From contig NZ_WOFH01000003.1 of NCBI RefSeq assembly GCF_009733595.1, positions 310,001-374,000 on the forward strand: a stretch of 64,000 bases of DNA, read 5' to 3'. The notes below the pieces were generated by a model that ran no database searches, was not told the DNA's origin, and saw only the letters and a program-made list of their open reading frames with translations. This DNA is from Actinomadura litoris. Its GTDB lineage: Bacteria > Actinomycetota > Actinomycetes > Streptosporangiales > Streptosporangiaceae. Position numbers and translations under genes: made by a program. Shown here piece by piece: positions 9,094 to 17,599 of this stretch (position 1 is the stretch's first letter; every line of letters starts with the position of its first letter).

Positions 9094-10264
9094 CGGAAAC
9101 GGTGTCGTGCGGCGCCCGGAGCGCGCGGGCGAGGGCCGCGGTGGCCGCCAGCGACAGCCCCGCCATGAGGGCCGTCGCCGTCCCCGGCGAGGACCACTGC
9201 GCGAGCGTCCCGGCGAGGGCGGCGGCGACGCCCTGCGCGGCCAGCATCCCGGAGGAGTGCAGGCCGAGCGCCTGGCCGCTCATCTCGTCCGGCGTCAGGT
9301 CCATGAGCCGGGGCTGGAGCAGCAGGCCCGTCCCGTACCCGGCGGAGGCGACCGTCACCGCCGCGGCCGCGACCGGCAGCGGCGGACCGGCCGCGAACAC
9401 CAGGTACGGCGCGGCGAGCAGCACGTACAGCGGGACGACGAGCCGCCCCCGCCACGCGTCCGGGACGAAGCGCCCGACCGTCGTGTCGCCCGCCAGCATC
9501 CCGAGCGCGGAGCAGGTGAACAGCAGCCCCGCCTGCCGGGGCGCGTAGGACACGAACAGCGACTCGCAGCCGACGACCAGCCCGCTCGGCACCCACAGCG
9601 CGAGGTAGACGTGCCGCCGCGCCGGCAGCGACCACAGCCGCGCGTTGCGCCGCCAGGTCGCGCGGACCGACGGGCGCCCCGCCGCGCGCGCCGGACGCGC
9701 CGCCAGGCCGAGCCGCGCGGTCCCGGCCGCGGCGCAGAACAGCGCGGCGCCCGCGAGCAGCGTGCCCCGCGGCGACAGCGCCGCGACCAGCCCGCCGCCC
9801 ACCGCGAACCCGCAGATCTGCATGACGCCGTCGGTCATCGCGAGGACGGACCGGCCGAGCAGGTACCCCTCCCGCGCGAGGATGTCGGTGAGCAGCCCGT
9901 ACCTGACCCCGCCGCCCAGCGAGCCGGCCATCCCGGCCGCCAGCAGGACGCCGAACGCGGCCCAGGTCGGCAGGCCGGGCACGGCCTGCGCGGCGGTGCC
10001 GAGGGCGAGCAGCAGCGCGATCCCGGTGAGCGCGGCGCGCGGCGGCAGCCGGTCGGCCGCCGACAGCAGCGTCGCGGCCCCCGCGGCCTGCGCGAGCGAG
10101 GGCCCGAACATCGCGAGCGCCGACAGCAGCGGCGAGCCCGTCCGGTCGAAGACGAGCGTGCTCAGCGCCAGCCCGCTCACGGTGGTGGCCGCGACGTGCG
10201 CGGCCACCACGAGGAACAGCGGGGTGTACTCGGGGGTCGCGAACAGCTCGCGGTAGGTGCGCAC
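9077..10264 (-). CDS. MFS-type transporter
   Basis: A 395-residue, strongly hydrophobic protein with about twelve predicted membrane segments, for example PLFLVVAAHVAATTVSGLAL, ALAMFGPSLAQAAGAATLL and AAFGVLLAAGMAGSLGGGV, and a basic loop after the sixth (AARPARAAGRPSVRATWRRN). It starts with GTG 12 bp after the AsnB stop and is the last gene of the operon 13227-14585, 12094-13230, 10277-12094, 9077-10264. Export of the cluster product is the natural guess. No substrate-specific motif was recognised. Confidence 0.85.
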   Translation of the reverse strand: MRTYRELFATPEYTPLFLVVAAHVAATTVSGLALSTLVFDRTGSPLLSALAMFGPSLAQAAGAATLLSAADRLPPRAALTGIALLLALGTAAQAVPGLPTWAAFGVLLAAGMAGSLGGGVRYGLLTDILAREGYLLGRSVLAMTDGVMQICGFAVGGGLVAALSPRGTLLAGAALFCAAAGTARLGLAARPARAAGRPSVRATWRRNARLWSLPARRHVYLALWVPSGLVVGCESLFVSYAPRQAGLLFTCSALGMLAGDTTVGRFVPDAWRGRLVVPLYVLLAAPYLVFAAGPPLPVAAAAVTVASAGYGTGLLLQPRLMDLTPDEMSGQALGLHSSGMLAAQGVAAALAGTLAQWSSPGTATALMAGLSLAATAALARALRAPHDTVSGHMAS

Positions 10265-10276
10265 GCGGGAGGATCC

Positions 10277-12094
10277 TTACGCCATCGACACGCCGTACGC
10301 GCGGAGCCAGCGGTCGACCTCGACGATCGGGAGCAGGAAGTGCAGGGAGTCCGCGACGGTCATCGGCGACGTCCGGCTCGCGGCGAGCGCGCGGACCTTC
10401 GGGACGTCCAGCACCTCGCGCAGCGGGGACGCGGCGTCGGTGAGCACCCGCTCCAACTCGGCGCGCACGGCCCGCGCGTGCGCCGGGGCGAACGTCGCGG
10501 GGTAGGCGCTCTTGCGGCGCCGCAGCACCTCCGGCGGGACGAGGTCGGCGACGGCCGCGCGCAGCAGGCCCTTCTCCCGGCCGTCCGCGACCTTGATCTT
10601 CCATGGGACGTTCCAGACGTACTCCAGCAGCGTGTGGTCGCAGAACGGCACCCGCACCTCCAGCCCGAGCGCCATGCTCATCCGGTCCTTGCGGTCCAGC
10701 AGGTAGTGCAGAGGGCCCTGGAGGCTCAGGTAGAGGACCTCGCGCATGCGCGCCTCCAACCCCGCCTCGCCCGCGAGCCTCGGCACGAGCGCCCGCATCG
10801 TCGCGTACCGGTCGCGCTCGTCGTCGCCGGGACGGACGCGGGCCCGCACGTCCGGCGCGAGGCAGTCGGTCAGCCGGGGCCCGGCGCCGAGCCACGGGAA
10901 CGTCCCGCCCCACACGGTCGCCTCGTCGAAGAACCAGGGGTAGCCGCCGAACACCTCGTCGGCCGCCTCCCCGGACAGCGCCACCGTCGACCGCTCCCGC
11001 ACGCTCCGGAACAGCAGGTACATGGACGCGTCGAACTGCCCGAGGCTCGGCAGGTCGCGCGCGGCGAGCGCCTCGGGGACCGCGCCGGGCAGCGCGGCCG
11101 GGTCGAGCGTGACCGGGGTGTGGTCGACGCCGAGGTCGCGCGCGGCGGCCACGGCGAACGGCGCGTCGCGGTCGGGGCGCAGCGTCGTCGCGTGGAAGTC
11201 GTCGCCGGACCCGGCGAAGTCGACGGAGAACGTCCGGAGCCGTCCGGGCTCGTCCGCGGCGGCGAGGGCGGTGAGCGCGGTGGAGTCCAGGCCGCCCGAC
11301 AGCAGCGCGCACAGCGGCACGTCCGCCACCATCTGGTGGACGACGACGTCCTCCAGGATCTCCCGGACGGTCCGCACCGTCGTCGCGTGGTCGTCGTGGT
11401 GCTCCCGGCTGACCAGCCGCCAGTACGGCGTCTCGTGCGCGCCCGACCGGTCGACGCGCACCAGATGCCCCGGCCGCACCTGGCGCAGCCCGGTCAGCGG
11501 CGTCTCCCCGGGCAGCGCCAGCCTCGGGTTGAACAGGATCGGCAGCTCCGCCTCGCTGGTGCGCGCCGTGAACAGCGGGTTCGCGAGCAGCGCCTTCGGC
11601 TCCGAGCCGAACAGCAGCCCGCCCGGATAGGCGTGGTAGTAGAGCGGCTTGACGCCGAGCCGGTCGCGGACGAGCAGCAGCTCCTCGCGCGCCGCGTCCC
11701 AGATCGCGAGCGCGTACATGCCGGTGAGCCGGTCGACGAACGCCGCGCCCCACTCCAGGTAGGCGTGCAGCACGACCTCGGTGTCGGAGGCGGTCGCGAA
11801 CCGGTGCCCGAGCCGGGCCAGCTCCGCGCGCAGCTCGCGGAAGTTGTAGACCTCGCCGCTGTAGGTGAGCACGACCGGCTCGCCCGCCCGGCGGCCGCGC
11901 GCCGCCATCGGCTGCGCGCCGCCCTCGATGTCGATGACGGCGAGGCGGCGGTGCCCGAGCGCCGCGTGCGCCGAGACCCACACGCCCTCGCCGTCCGGGC
12001 CGCGCCGGTACAGCGACCGCGTCATCGCCTCGACCGTCGGCCGCTCGAAGGCGAGGTCGCGTCCGAAGTCGACCCAGCCGGTGATGCCGCACAT
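10277..12094 (-). CDS. asnB: Asparagine synthetase (glutamine-hydrolysing)
   Basis: A 605-residue class II glutamine amidotransferase. MCGITGW at the start supplies the Cys2 nucleophile, RRGPDGEG and the YSGEVYNFRELR segment belong to the glutaminase half, and the synthetase half has the PP-loop LLSGGLDSTAL plus GEAADEVFGGY and DRMSMALGLEVRVPF. The chemistry turns a carboxylate into an amide through an acyl-AMP. In biosynthetic clusters such proteins often amidate the product rather than making asparagine. The ATG overlaps the TGA of the upstream acyltransferase (ATGA). With two ATP-grasp proteins in the same region it adds to an amide-forming theme. Confidence 0.95.
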   Translation of the reverse strand: MCGITGWVDFGRDLAFERPTVEAMTRSLYRRGPDGEGVWVSAHAALGHRRLAVIDIEGGAQPMAARGRRAGEPVVLTYSGEVYNFRELRAELARLGHRFATASDTEVVLHAYLEWGAAFVDRLTGMYALAIWDAAREELLLVRDRLGVKPLYYHAYPGGLLFGSEPKALLANPLFTARTSEAELPILFNPRLALPGETPLTGLRQVRPGHLVRVDRSGAHETPYWRLVSREHHDDHATTVRTVREILEDVVVHQMVADVPLCALLSGGLDSTALTALAAADEPGRLRTFSVDFAGSGDDFHATTLRPDRDAPFAVAAARDLGVDHTPVTLDPAALPGAVPEALAARDLPSLGQFDASMYLLFRSVRERSTVALSGEAADEVFGGYPWFFDEATVWGGTFPWLGAGPRLTDCLAPDVRARVRPGDDERDRYATMRALVPRLAGEAGLEARMREVLYLSLQGPLHYLLDRKDRMSMALGLEVRVPFCDHTLLEYVWNVPWKIKVADGREKGLLRAAVADLVPPEVLRRRKSAYPATFAPAHARAVRAELERVLTDAASPLREVLDVPKVRALAASRTSPMTVADSLHFLLPIVEVDRWLRAYGVSMA

Positions 12095-13230
12095 CAGGCG
12101 CCTCCGTGCAGGCTCAGGGGTGTGGCGGGCAGGCCGTCCAGGAACCCGTCGAGATGGATCAGGCGGTGCCCGGTGATCCCCGGGGCCTCCCAGCGCAGGT
12201 CCGTCCTGGGCGGGTGGTCGTCGTCGTGGAAGTAGGCGGCCTCCAGCGCGCCGTCCGGGGCGAGCGTCAGCATCGGGTTCGCGGTGAGGAACGCGCGCAC
12301 GGCCGGGCCGTCCCGGCGGACCCGCAGGTGCAGCCGCTTCCCGCCGAAGTGGTTCGCGGGCAAGGCGACCTCCGGGTGCATCTTGCGCTTGAACTGGAAG
12401 ATGCCCTTGCTCAGGAACGGCTCGCAGCCCGACAGGTCCACCCGCGCGACGCCGTGCTCGGAGGCCCACTGGAGGACCAGGATGTACAGCGACATGTAGG
12501 CGCCCGACCGGTACAGGGACTCGTCGCCGCCCGCCACCCCCGCCAGCCGGACGACGAGCGCCGCCCGCTCCCGGCGGCACAGCATCCCCGCCACCGGGCG
12601 GCCGTCCTCGCACAGGTAGAACAGCGCGCCGCGCCGGAACAGGCACGCGCGCGCGGTCTCCTTGGACTCCGAGCGCGCCGCGCCGCCGTGCCTGCGGCGC
12701 ATCGTCGGCCGGTGCATGCCCTCGTAGAAGTGCTCGAAGTCGGCGTCGCCGGTCGCGACCCGCAGCGTGCGCGCCCGCGACCGCACCTCCCGGGCGTGCT
12801 GCTGCCGGGCCTTCCGTGAGATCCCCCGCAGCACCCGCTCCGGCCCGCCGCCGGTCGGCACGGCGAGCGTGACGCGGAACGGCAGCAGCAGGACGTGCTC
12901 CGGGACGGGGTCGGGGACGCGCCGCCGGAAGCATCCGACGGCGAGGATGTCGGCGTCCGGCGCCGCGCGGCCGTCGGCGAGGCCCGTCCAGGACGTGCGG
13001 CGCGTGACGCGGCGCGCGGCGGCCGGGCCGCGGCGCTGCTCCAGGAACGGCAGCACATGGGTGAGGCCGTCGGGCAGGCCGCCGTAGGCCAGCACCGGCC
13101 CGCCGTCCCCGGGCACCGACACGGTCACCCGCGGGCGCGCGGAGACGGCGGCGTCCGCCCACTCCCGCGCCCGCACGATCCACGGGTCTGCGCCGTGCTG
13201 CCAGGCGTACCGCCAGCCGCGCGGGATCAC
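12094..13230 (-). CDS. FemAB/GNAT-like acyltransferase
   Basis: A 378-residue protein starting with GTG inside the stop of the PLP gene (GTGA). The C-terminal half has features of the FemAB-like Acetyltransf_6 group: FEHFYEGMHRPTMRRR, RGALFYLCEDGRPVAGMLCR, ESLYRSGAYMSLYILVLQWA and the signature-like LSGCEPFLSKGIFQFKRK. These proteins use a GNAT fold to transfer an acyl or aminoacyl group, some from aminoacyl-tRNA. The donor here is unknown. Its position between the PLP enzyme and AsnB suggests it acylates an amine on the product or a precursor (inference). Confidence 0.8.
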   Translation of the reverse strand: MIPRGWRYAWQHGADPWIVRAREWADAAVSARPRVTVSVPGDGGPVLAYGGLPDGLTHVLPFLEQRRGPAAARRVTRRTSWTGLADGRAAPDADILAVGCFRRRVPDPVPEHVLLLPFRVTLAVPTGGGPERVLRGISRKARQQHAREVRSRARTLRVATGDADFEHFYEGMHRPTMRRRHGGAARSESKETARACLFRRGALFYLCEDGRPVAGMLCRRERAALVVRLAGVAGGDESLYRSGAYMSLYILVLQWASEHGVARVDLSGCEPFLSKGIFQFKRKMHPEVALPANHFGGKRLHLRVRRDGPAVRAFLTANPMLTLAPDGALEAAYFHDDDHPPRTDLRWEAPGITGHRLIHLDGFLDGLPATPLSLHGGA

Positions 13231-14585
13231 CGCGCCGCCGCGCGGACGAGCCGGGCGAGGTCGTCGGCGCCGCCGATCGGGGTGAGGTGCTCGTCCCGCG
13301 CCGGTGCGAGCGAGGCGTCGGTGTAGTGGCCGGACGCGTGCACCACCACGTCGGTGCCGGGGGCGATCAGACCGCGCTCGCGGGCCACCAGCACGCCGGT
13401 GAGCGCCTTGACCAATGACCACTCGCGGATCTCCGCCGGGTCCGCGCCGATGGCGATCCCGGCCTCGGCGGCGAGTGCGCGGACGCGGTCGAACCGCGCC
13501 AGGCACTCGCGCCGCGAGACGATGCCCCCACCGCCGCCGTGCCGCCCGATGATGGCGTTGACCTGCGGGATCGTGGCCGGTGCCCGGGTGTAGAAGGTCG
13601 AGTCGACGACTTCGCGGGGGTCGTCGGTCTCGGCGGGGAAGTGCGGTGCGCCCTCCTGCCGCCAGACGGCGCCGCCGGGGTCGCAGGCGTAGTCGGGGAC
13701 GTCGGCGCCGAGGACAGCGGTCACCATGTCGGGCGTCGCGAGCTGCTGGACCAGCCAGAACCCGGGATGGCGCGCGGGGACGGCCCGTCCGGGCAGGCCG
13801 CGCGCGAGCATCTCGTGCCCGAGGTGGTAGCCGAGCAGGCCGAACGCGCTCGACACCGCGTGCGCGTGCAGCCGGGGCGGCGAGTCCTCGGTGAGCGGCA
13901 GCAGCTCGGCCTCGGCGAACGCGCGCGCCGCGTCCGCGATCCGGTAGTTGTCGAGGTCGAGGGTGGGCCACAGCCGGAACCCGGTCGCCTCGAACAGCGC
14001 GCCGGCCTCCTCCCGCGCGACCCGCGCGGTGACGGCCTTGACGTCCCCGGGCTCGGCGACCCGCGCGAGCGCGACGGGGTTCGCGGCGCGCAGGCCGGCG
14101 TCGGCGGTGAGCGGGCAGTCGCGGAGCTTGCCGCGCGACGCCTCCGGGTTGACCGTGACGACGCGCAGGTCGGCGGGCGTGGCGATGCCGGTGGCGTAGG
14201 CGCGGGCGACGGCGTCCCGGAGCGCGGTCCCCTTGTTGCCGGACGTCGGCGTGAGGATCATGACGCGCTCGCCCGTCCGGCGCGTGTGCCCGGCCGCGCG
14301 CGCCACCATGAGCAGCGACGCCATCGTCTTGGTCGTGCGCGCGCCCGGGTTGCGCATCAGGTCGAGGACGTAGGTGTGCGGCTCCACCCGGGTGAGCCCG
14401 ATGTCGGTGGCGTCGGTGAACTCGGTGAAGCGGTCGGCGGGCTCCAGCGGCACCACCGGCTGGACGTCGCGCTCCGCCGCGACCGCCCGCGCGGCGGCCC
14501 GGATCTCGTCGTGGAACCGGGAAAGGGCGTTGTGGATGACACCGGCGTCGGCGCCGGACCGGACAGGTTGACCCGCGACCAGCAT
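13227..14585 (-). CDS. Threonine-synthase-like fold-II PLP enzyme
   Basis: A 452-residue protein with fold-type II PLP features: an N-terminal region, RNPGARTTKTMASLLMVARAA (K in TKTMAS is the likely Schiff-base lysine), then ILTPTSGNKGTALRDAVARA, a serine/glycine-rich phosphate-binding loop as in threonine and cysteine synthases. The C-terminal GTDVVVHASGHYTDA segment is longer than in housekeeping enzymes. Such enzymes do beta- or gamma-replacement or elimination, so it may make an unusual amino acid building block (inference). It is the first gene of the four-gene minus operon and has regulon arms upstream. Its nearest named relatives are uncertain. Confidence 0.82.
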   Translation of the reverse strand: MLVAGQPVRSGADAGVIHNALSRFHDEIRAAARAVAAERDVQPVVPLEPADRFTEFTDATDIGLTRVEPHTYVLDLMRNPGARTTKTMASLLMVARAAGHTRRTGERVMILTPTSGNKGTALRDAVARAYATGIATPADLRVVTVNPEASRGKLRDCPLTADAGLRAANPVALARVAEPGDVKAVTARVAREEAGALFEATGFRLWPTLDLDNYRIADAARAFAEAELLPLTEDSPPRLHAHAVSSAFGLLGYHLGHEMLARGLPGRAVPARHPGFWLVQQLATPDMVTAVLGADVPDYACDPGGAVWRQEGAPHFPAETDDPREVVDSTFYTRAPATIPQVNAIIGRHGGGGGIVSRRECLARFDRVRALAAEAGIAIGADPAEIREWSLVKALTGVLVARERGLIAPGTDVVVHASGHYTDASLAPARDEHLTPIGGADDLARLVRAAAR

Positions 14586-14643
14586 GCGGCCACCCCCAGG
14601 GAGAAGATCGTTTCGCCGGAAAGATAACCGGGTTCCGCACTCC

Positions 14644-14683
14644 CTGGCAATACGTTGTCAAAATGCCGGTAATATGTTGCCAG
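14644..14683. promoter_or_regulatory. Widely spaced regulon arms upstream of the PLP-enzyme operon
   Basis: CTGGCAA at 14644-14650 and TTGCCAG at 14677-14683 form perfect inverted arms 26 bp apart, with the weaker TTGTCAA and TGCCGG half-sites between them. The site lies 59-98 bp upstream of the ATG at 14585. It resembles the compact palindromes elsewhere, but the spacing is different. Confidence 0.65.
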
Positions 14684-14723
14684 TCCTTATCCGCCCCGGG
14701 CACGACCGCATTCGGGGGCGGGG

Positions 14724-15995
14724 TCAGCCGACCTGGAAGACCTGGTCCTTCAACTCCCGGACGAGCCGGTAGTCGCGCGCCATCGCCTCCTCGGTCCCGG
14801 CGCGCAGGTAGACGCGCATGGTGCTCGTCCGCAGATCGACGGTGGGACGGATCCGGTCGCCCTCCCGCAGCTTGAGCAGCACCCCGTACACGCCGGGCAG
14901 GTTCTCGATCTCCTTCACGACCGTCCAGTCGATCCGCTCGACGACGCCGTCCTGCTCCGTCGGGCTCGCGTAGACGCCCGCCGCGAGACGCCGGGTGTAG
15001 CGGCGGCCCGCCCGCTCGCGCAGGAACGTCTCGGGGCTGGTGTAGGCGAGCGCGGTCAGGTCGGCCTGGTTGCCGCCCAGGCACTCGTCGTGGAAGCCGG
15101 GGTCGAGGTGGCCCGCGAGCCGGGCGCCGACCTCGATCAGCGTCGGCCCCCGCTCGGTGACGATCACCTCGGCGTGCGCGGGGCCGTGGTCGATGCCGAG
15201 CGCGTCGAGCGCGCCGCCGACATAGGCGATCAGGTCCGCCACCACGTCCTCCTCGGGCGCGACGAGGAGCTCCAGGTCGTAGGTGTTGCGGGTGCCGAGG
15301 AGCCGCTTCTGCGACCGCCAGATCCCGCACGTGTACCGGGCGCCCCGGCAGCACACCATGTCGACCACGTACTCGGTGCCCGCCAGGTACGACTGGACGA
15401 GGACGGCCGTGTTCGGCTCGCCGTAGACGGTCCTCGACCCGAGCACGGCCTCCGCCGCGTCCCGCACCTGCCCGGCGTCCGCGCAGATCTCCACGCCGTC
15501 GGTGCCGGACGAGGCGAGCGGCTTCACCACCACCGGGTAGGCGCCGCGGCGCTCGGCCCACGCGACCGCGTCCGCCGCGTCTGCGGCGCGGACCTGGTCG
15601 GCGCACCGCACCCCGGCCCGCCGCAGCGCCTCGATCATCTCGAACTTGTCGCGGCGCGCCGCCGACAGCGCCGTGCCGTTGGTCGGCAGGCCCAGCCGCT
15701 CGGACAACTCGTCGGCCAGCGGCACGCCCGGCTCCTGCCCGGCGCCCACCGCGATCGGGTCGAGCGCCGCGAGCCGCGCGGCGGTCGCCGCCGGGTCGCC
15801 GCAGACCAGCGACGACCGGTAGGCGCCGAGGTCCGGTGCGAGCATCCCGGCGATCGGCTCCGGCGTGCTCTGCACGTGGACGACGTCCACGCCGAGCCGG
15901 TCGAAGGCCGGGGGCAGGAAGTTGCCGGTGGAGTAGGCGTCCACCAGGACGGCGGTCGGCCGGTTCGGGGTCGGGGTTCGGTTCGCTGCTGCCAT
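14724..15995 (-). CDS. ATP-grasp ligase
   Basis: A 423-residue protein of the carnosine-synthase/BacD-like ATP-grasp type. The N-terminal domain has VLVDAYSTGNFLPPAF. The ATP-grasp core shows RRDKFEMIEALRRAGV, YPVVVKPLASSGTDGV, VLVQSYLAGTEYVVDMV, and the metal-binding end PTLIEVGARLAGHLDPGF. The C-terminus (residues about 330-423) is a separate domain seen in amino-acid ligases. The expected reaction is amide formation between an amino-acid carboxylate and an amine. It is a single-gene unit with its own regulon palindrome upstream, and it is only distantly like the 5782-7020 protein. Confidence 0.9.
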   Translation of the reverse strand: MAAANRTPTPNRPTAVLVDAYSTGNFLPPAFDRLGVDVVHVQSTPEPIAGMLAPDLGAYRSSLVCGDPAATAARLAALDPIAVGAGQEPGVPLADELSERLGLPTNGTALSAARRDKFEMIEALRRAGVRCADQVRAADAADAVAWAERRGAYPVVVKPLASSGTDGVEICADAGQVRDAAEAVLGSRTVYGEPNTAVLVQSYLAGTEYVVDMVCCRGARYTCGIWRSQKRLLGTRNTYDLELLVAPEEDVVADLIAYVGGALDALGIDHGPAHAEVIVTERGPTLIEVGARLAGHLDPGFHDECLGGNQADLTALAYTSPETFLRERAGRRYTRRLAAGVYASPTEQDGVVERIDWTVVKEIENLPGVYGVLLKLREGDRIRPTVDLRTSTMRVYLRAGTEEAMARDYRLVRELKDQVFQVG

Positions 15996-16041
15996 GCGAT
16001 GCCTGCCTCGTGCGTGGAGGACCCTCCGAGTTGACAGAAGA

Positions 16042-16068
16042 TTGCCAGATTGATTGCCTTATTGGCAA
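16042..16068. promoter_or_regulatory. Regulon palindrome upstream of the ATP-grasp gene
   Basis: TTGCCTTATTGGCAA at 16054-16068 is an inverted repeat with 7-bp arms around one central base. A half-site TTGCCAG lies at 16042-16048. The pair sits 47-73 bp upstream of the ATG at 15995. Confidence 0.75.
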
Positions 16069-16103
16069 TCGCAGCGACGAGGTCGTGTCGGCGTGGCGCC
16101 CGG

Positions 16104-17201
16104 TCAGGTCACGCCGGGGCTCGGACTCGCGCCGGGGCCGAGGGGGCGTCCGCGCGTCCCGGACGGGGAGGTCTCGGCCGCCTGTTCGTCCTCGTCAGGG
16201 CGGTCGCTCTCCGAACGGAGAATGCCACGTTCCACCGCCCGCACCCCCGCCTGGAACCTGCTCCGCGCGCCGAGCATCTGCATCAGCTCGGCGGTGATGC
16301 GGCGCGTCGTCCGCAGCGACACCCCGAGCCGGCGCGCGATCGTCTCGTCGGTGTGCCCGTCGGCGAGCAGCCGCAGCACCGCCATCTGCTGCGGGGTCAG
16401 GTCGTCGCCGCCCCGGCGCCGGGGATGGCTGAGGCTCAGCTCGGCGGACTTGTCCCAGACGGCCTCGAAGTGCTCGCACAGCGCGTTGACGATCCCGGTG
16501 CCGCGCACGAGCAGCGCGCCCGAGCTCTCCTCGTCGGGGTCGACCGGGACGAGCGCCGCCTCCCGGTCGTAGATGAGCAGCCGCTGCGACAGCGCCCCGT
16601 AGGTGCGCACCAGCGCCCCCGCCTCCGAGAGCCACTGCGCGTACTCCAGGGTGAGGCTGTCGTTGTAGATGCTCTGCACGTACACGGTGCGGACGAGCAC
16701 GCCGCGCCGCAGGATCGCCTGGTCGAGCGGGCGGCTCGCCTCCATCGCCTCCCGGCTCTGCGCGCCGCGCGGCGCGAACGCCATCAGCTCGGCCTCGCAG
16801 GCGGCGGCCAGCTCCTCGATGCGCAGCCGGACCTCGTCCAGGCCGGCGAGGTGCTCGACCTCGGGATGGTGCAGGTGGCGCTGCCGGGAGTGCTGTTCGA
16901 TCAGTTCCATCACGGCCCGCCGGTTGGCGGCCAGCTCCTGCTGGCGCCGCAGCAGCTCCTGCTCCTCGCGGGCGAGCAGGGAGGAGAAGCCCACGGCGGG
17001 GTTGACGGCGAGCAGCGTCTCCGGCTGCTCCCACGAGGGGCGCACCAGCGACAGCTCCGCGAGCTCGTCCAGGACGCCGCGCACCTGTTCCGGTGACCAG
17101 CCGAGAAGCTCGCCCAGTTGGTCCACCCCGTACTTGGGGTTGTCCAGTATCGCCCGGTACAGTCTCGCCGCGTCCGACCGCAACCCGATGGACTCGAACA
17201 C
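16104..17201 (-). CDS. LuxR-type regulator with TrmB-like N-terminal half
   Basis: A 365-residue protein from the GTG at 17201, which has GGGAGGCGGT just before it; an upstream in-frame ATG at 17276 has no such site. Residues about 1-70 form a winged-helix-like segment (LYRAILDNPKYGVDQLGELLGWSPEQV without its last residues), followed by a helical coiled region with many Gln/Glu, then a sensor-like middle. Residues about 265-330 carry the LuxR/GerE helix-turn-helix (LTPQQMAVLRLLADGH, ARRLGVSLRTTRRI). It lies beside seven copies of a palindromic promoter motif and is the best candidate to bind it (inference). The last 35 residues are disordered and acidic, then Gly/Pro-rich. Confidence 0.88.
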   Translation of the reverse strand: MFESIGLRSDAARLYRAILDNPKYGVDQLGELLGWSPEQVRGVLDELAELSLVRPSWEQPETLLAVNPAVGFSSLLAREEQELLRRQQELAANRRAVMELIEQHSRQRHLHHPEVEHLAGLDEVRLRIEELAAACEAELMAFAPRGAQSREAMEASRPLDQAILRRGVLVRTVYVQSIYNDSLTLEYAQWLSEAGALVRTYGALSQRLLIYDREAALVPVDPDEESSGALLVRGTGIVNALCEHFEAVWDKSAELSLSHPRRRGGDDLTPQQMAVLRLLADGHTDETIARRLGVSLRTTRRITAELMQMLGARSRFQAGVRAVERGILRSESDRPDEDEQAAETSPSGTRGRPLGPGASPSPGVT

Positions 17202-17599
17202 ACCGCCTCCCTGGGCACGCGTCGGGTACCACCGAGTCTCTCGTGCAGCGTGTTTGTTAGCAACCTTTACAGTCAAGCCATAATAATCCTCTATCCGTTC
17301 CGGGTATCACATGGCCGTTGACGAAACGCTAGTGGAGATGCCGTCCGTGCATAGCTGCCTGACCTGGAAGGATGGGCGGCGCACACCCCTTTCGGGTGGC
17401 CGAATAGGGGCCCGGGCGCCGTCGCGAGCCGGTAGGGGTTGACAGGCGCCGCCGGTTCTGATTCGCCCGGACGGGTGGAGAACATGTCACTTTCCTGCCA
17501 CTGCAGGCATCTGACAGCGCACCATGGCGCCCGCGTTTTTGCATCAATTTTAAGCTGGTCAGGATAGGCCAGCGGCGGTCGATGTCGACCAGGGATCGA
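17202..17599. other. Intergenic region between divergent regulators
   Basis: About 400 bp without a credible gene. It includes a less GC-rich block at 17240-17330, which suggests promoter DNA for the leftward LuxR gene. There is a TTGACA at 17439-17444 without a matching -10, and a 14-bp perfect palindrome just before the ROK-fusion start. No regulon palindrome of the TTGCCA type was found here. Confidence 0.6.
17577..17590. promoter_or_regulatory. Palindrome before the ROK-fusion start
   Basis: GGTCGATGTCGACC is a perfect inverted repeat (GGTCGA-TG-TCGACC) ending 9 bp before the preferred ATG at 17600. It could be an operator for self-control by the ROK protein, but a chance palindrome of this size cannot be ruled out. 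Confidence 0.4.

Noticed and set aside
7067..12235. A 1722-codon open frame on the plus strand.
   Set aside because: It crosses the LLM gene and is antisense to the GT, MFS and AsnB genes, and the translation is low-complexity Arg/Gly/Pro. It is a GC-bias shadow.
17439..17444. TTGACA as a -35 box for the ROK-fusion gene.
   Set aside because: No TATAAT-like sequence lies 16-19 bp downstream, and such hexamers occur by chance in a region of this length.
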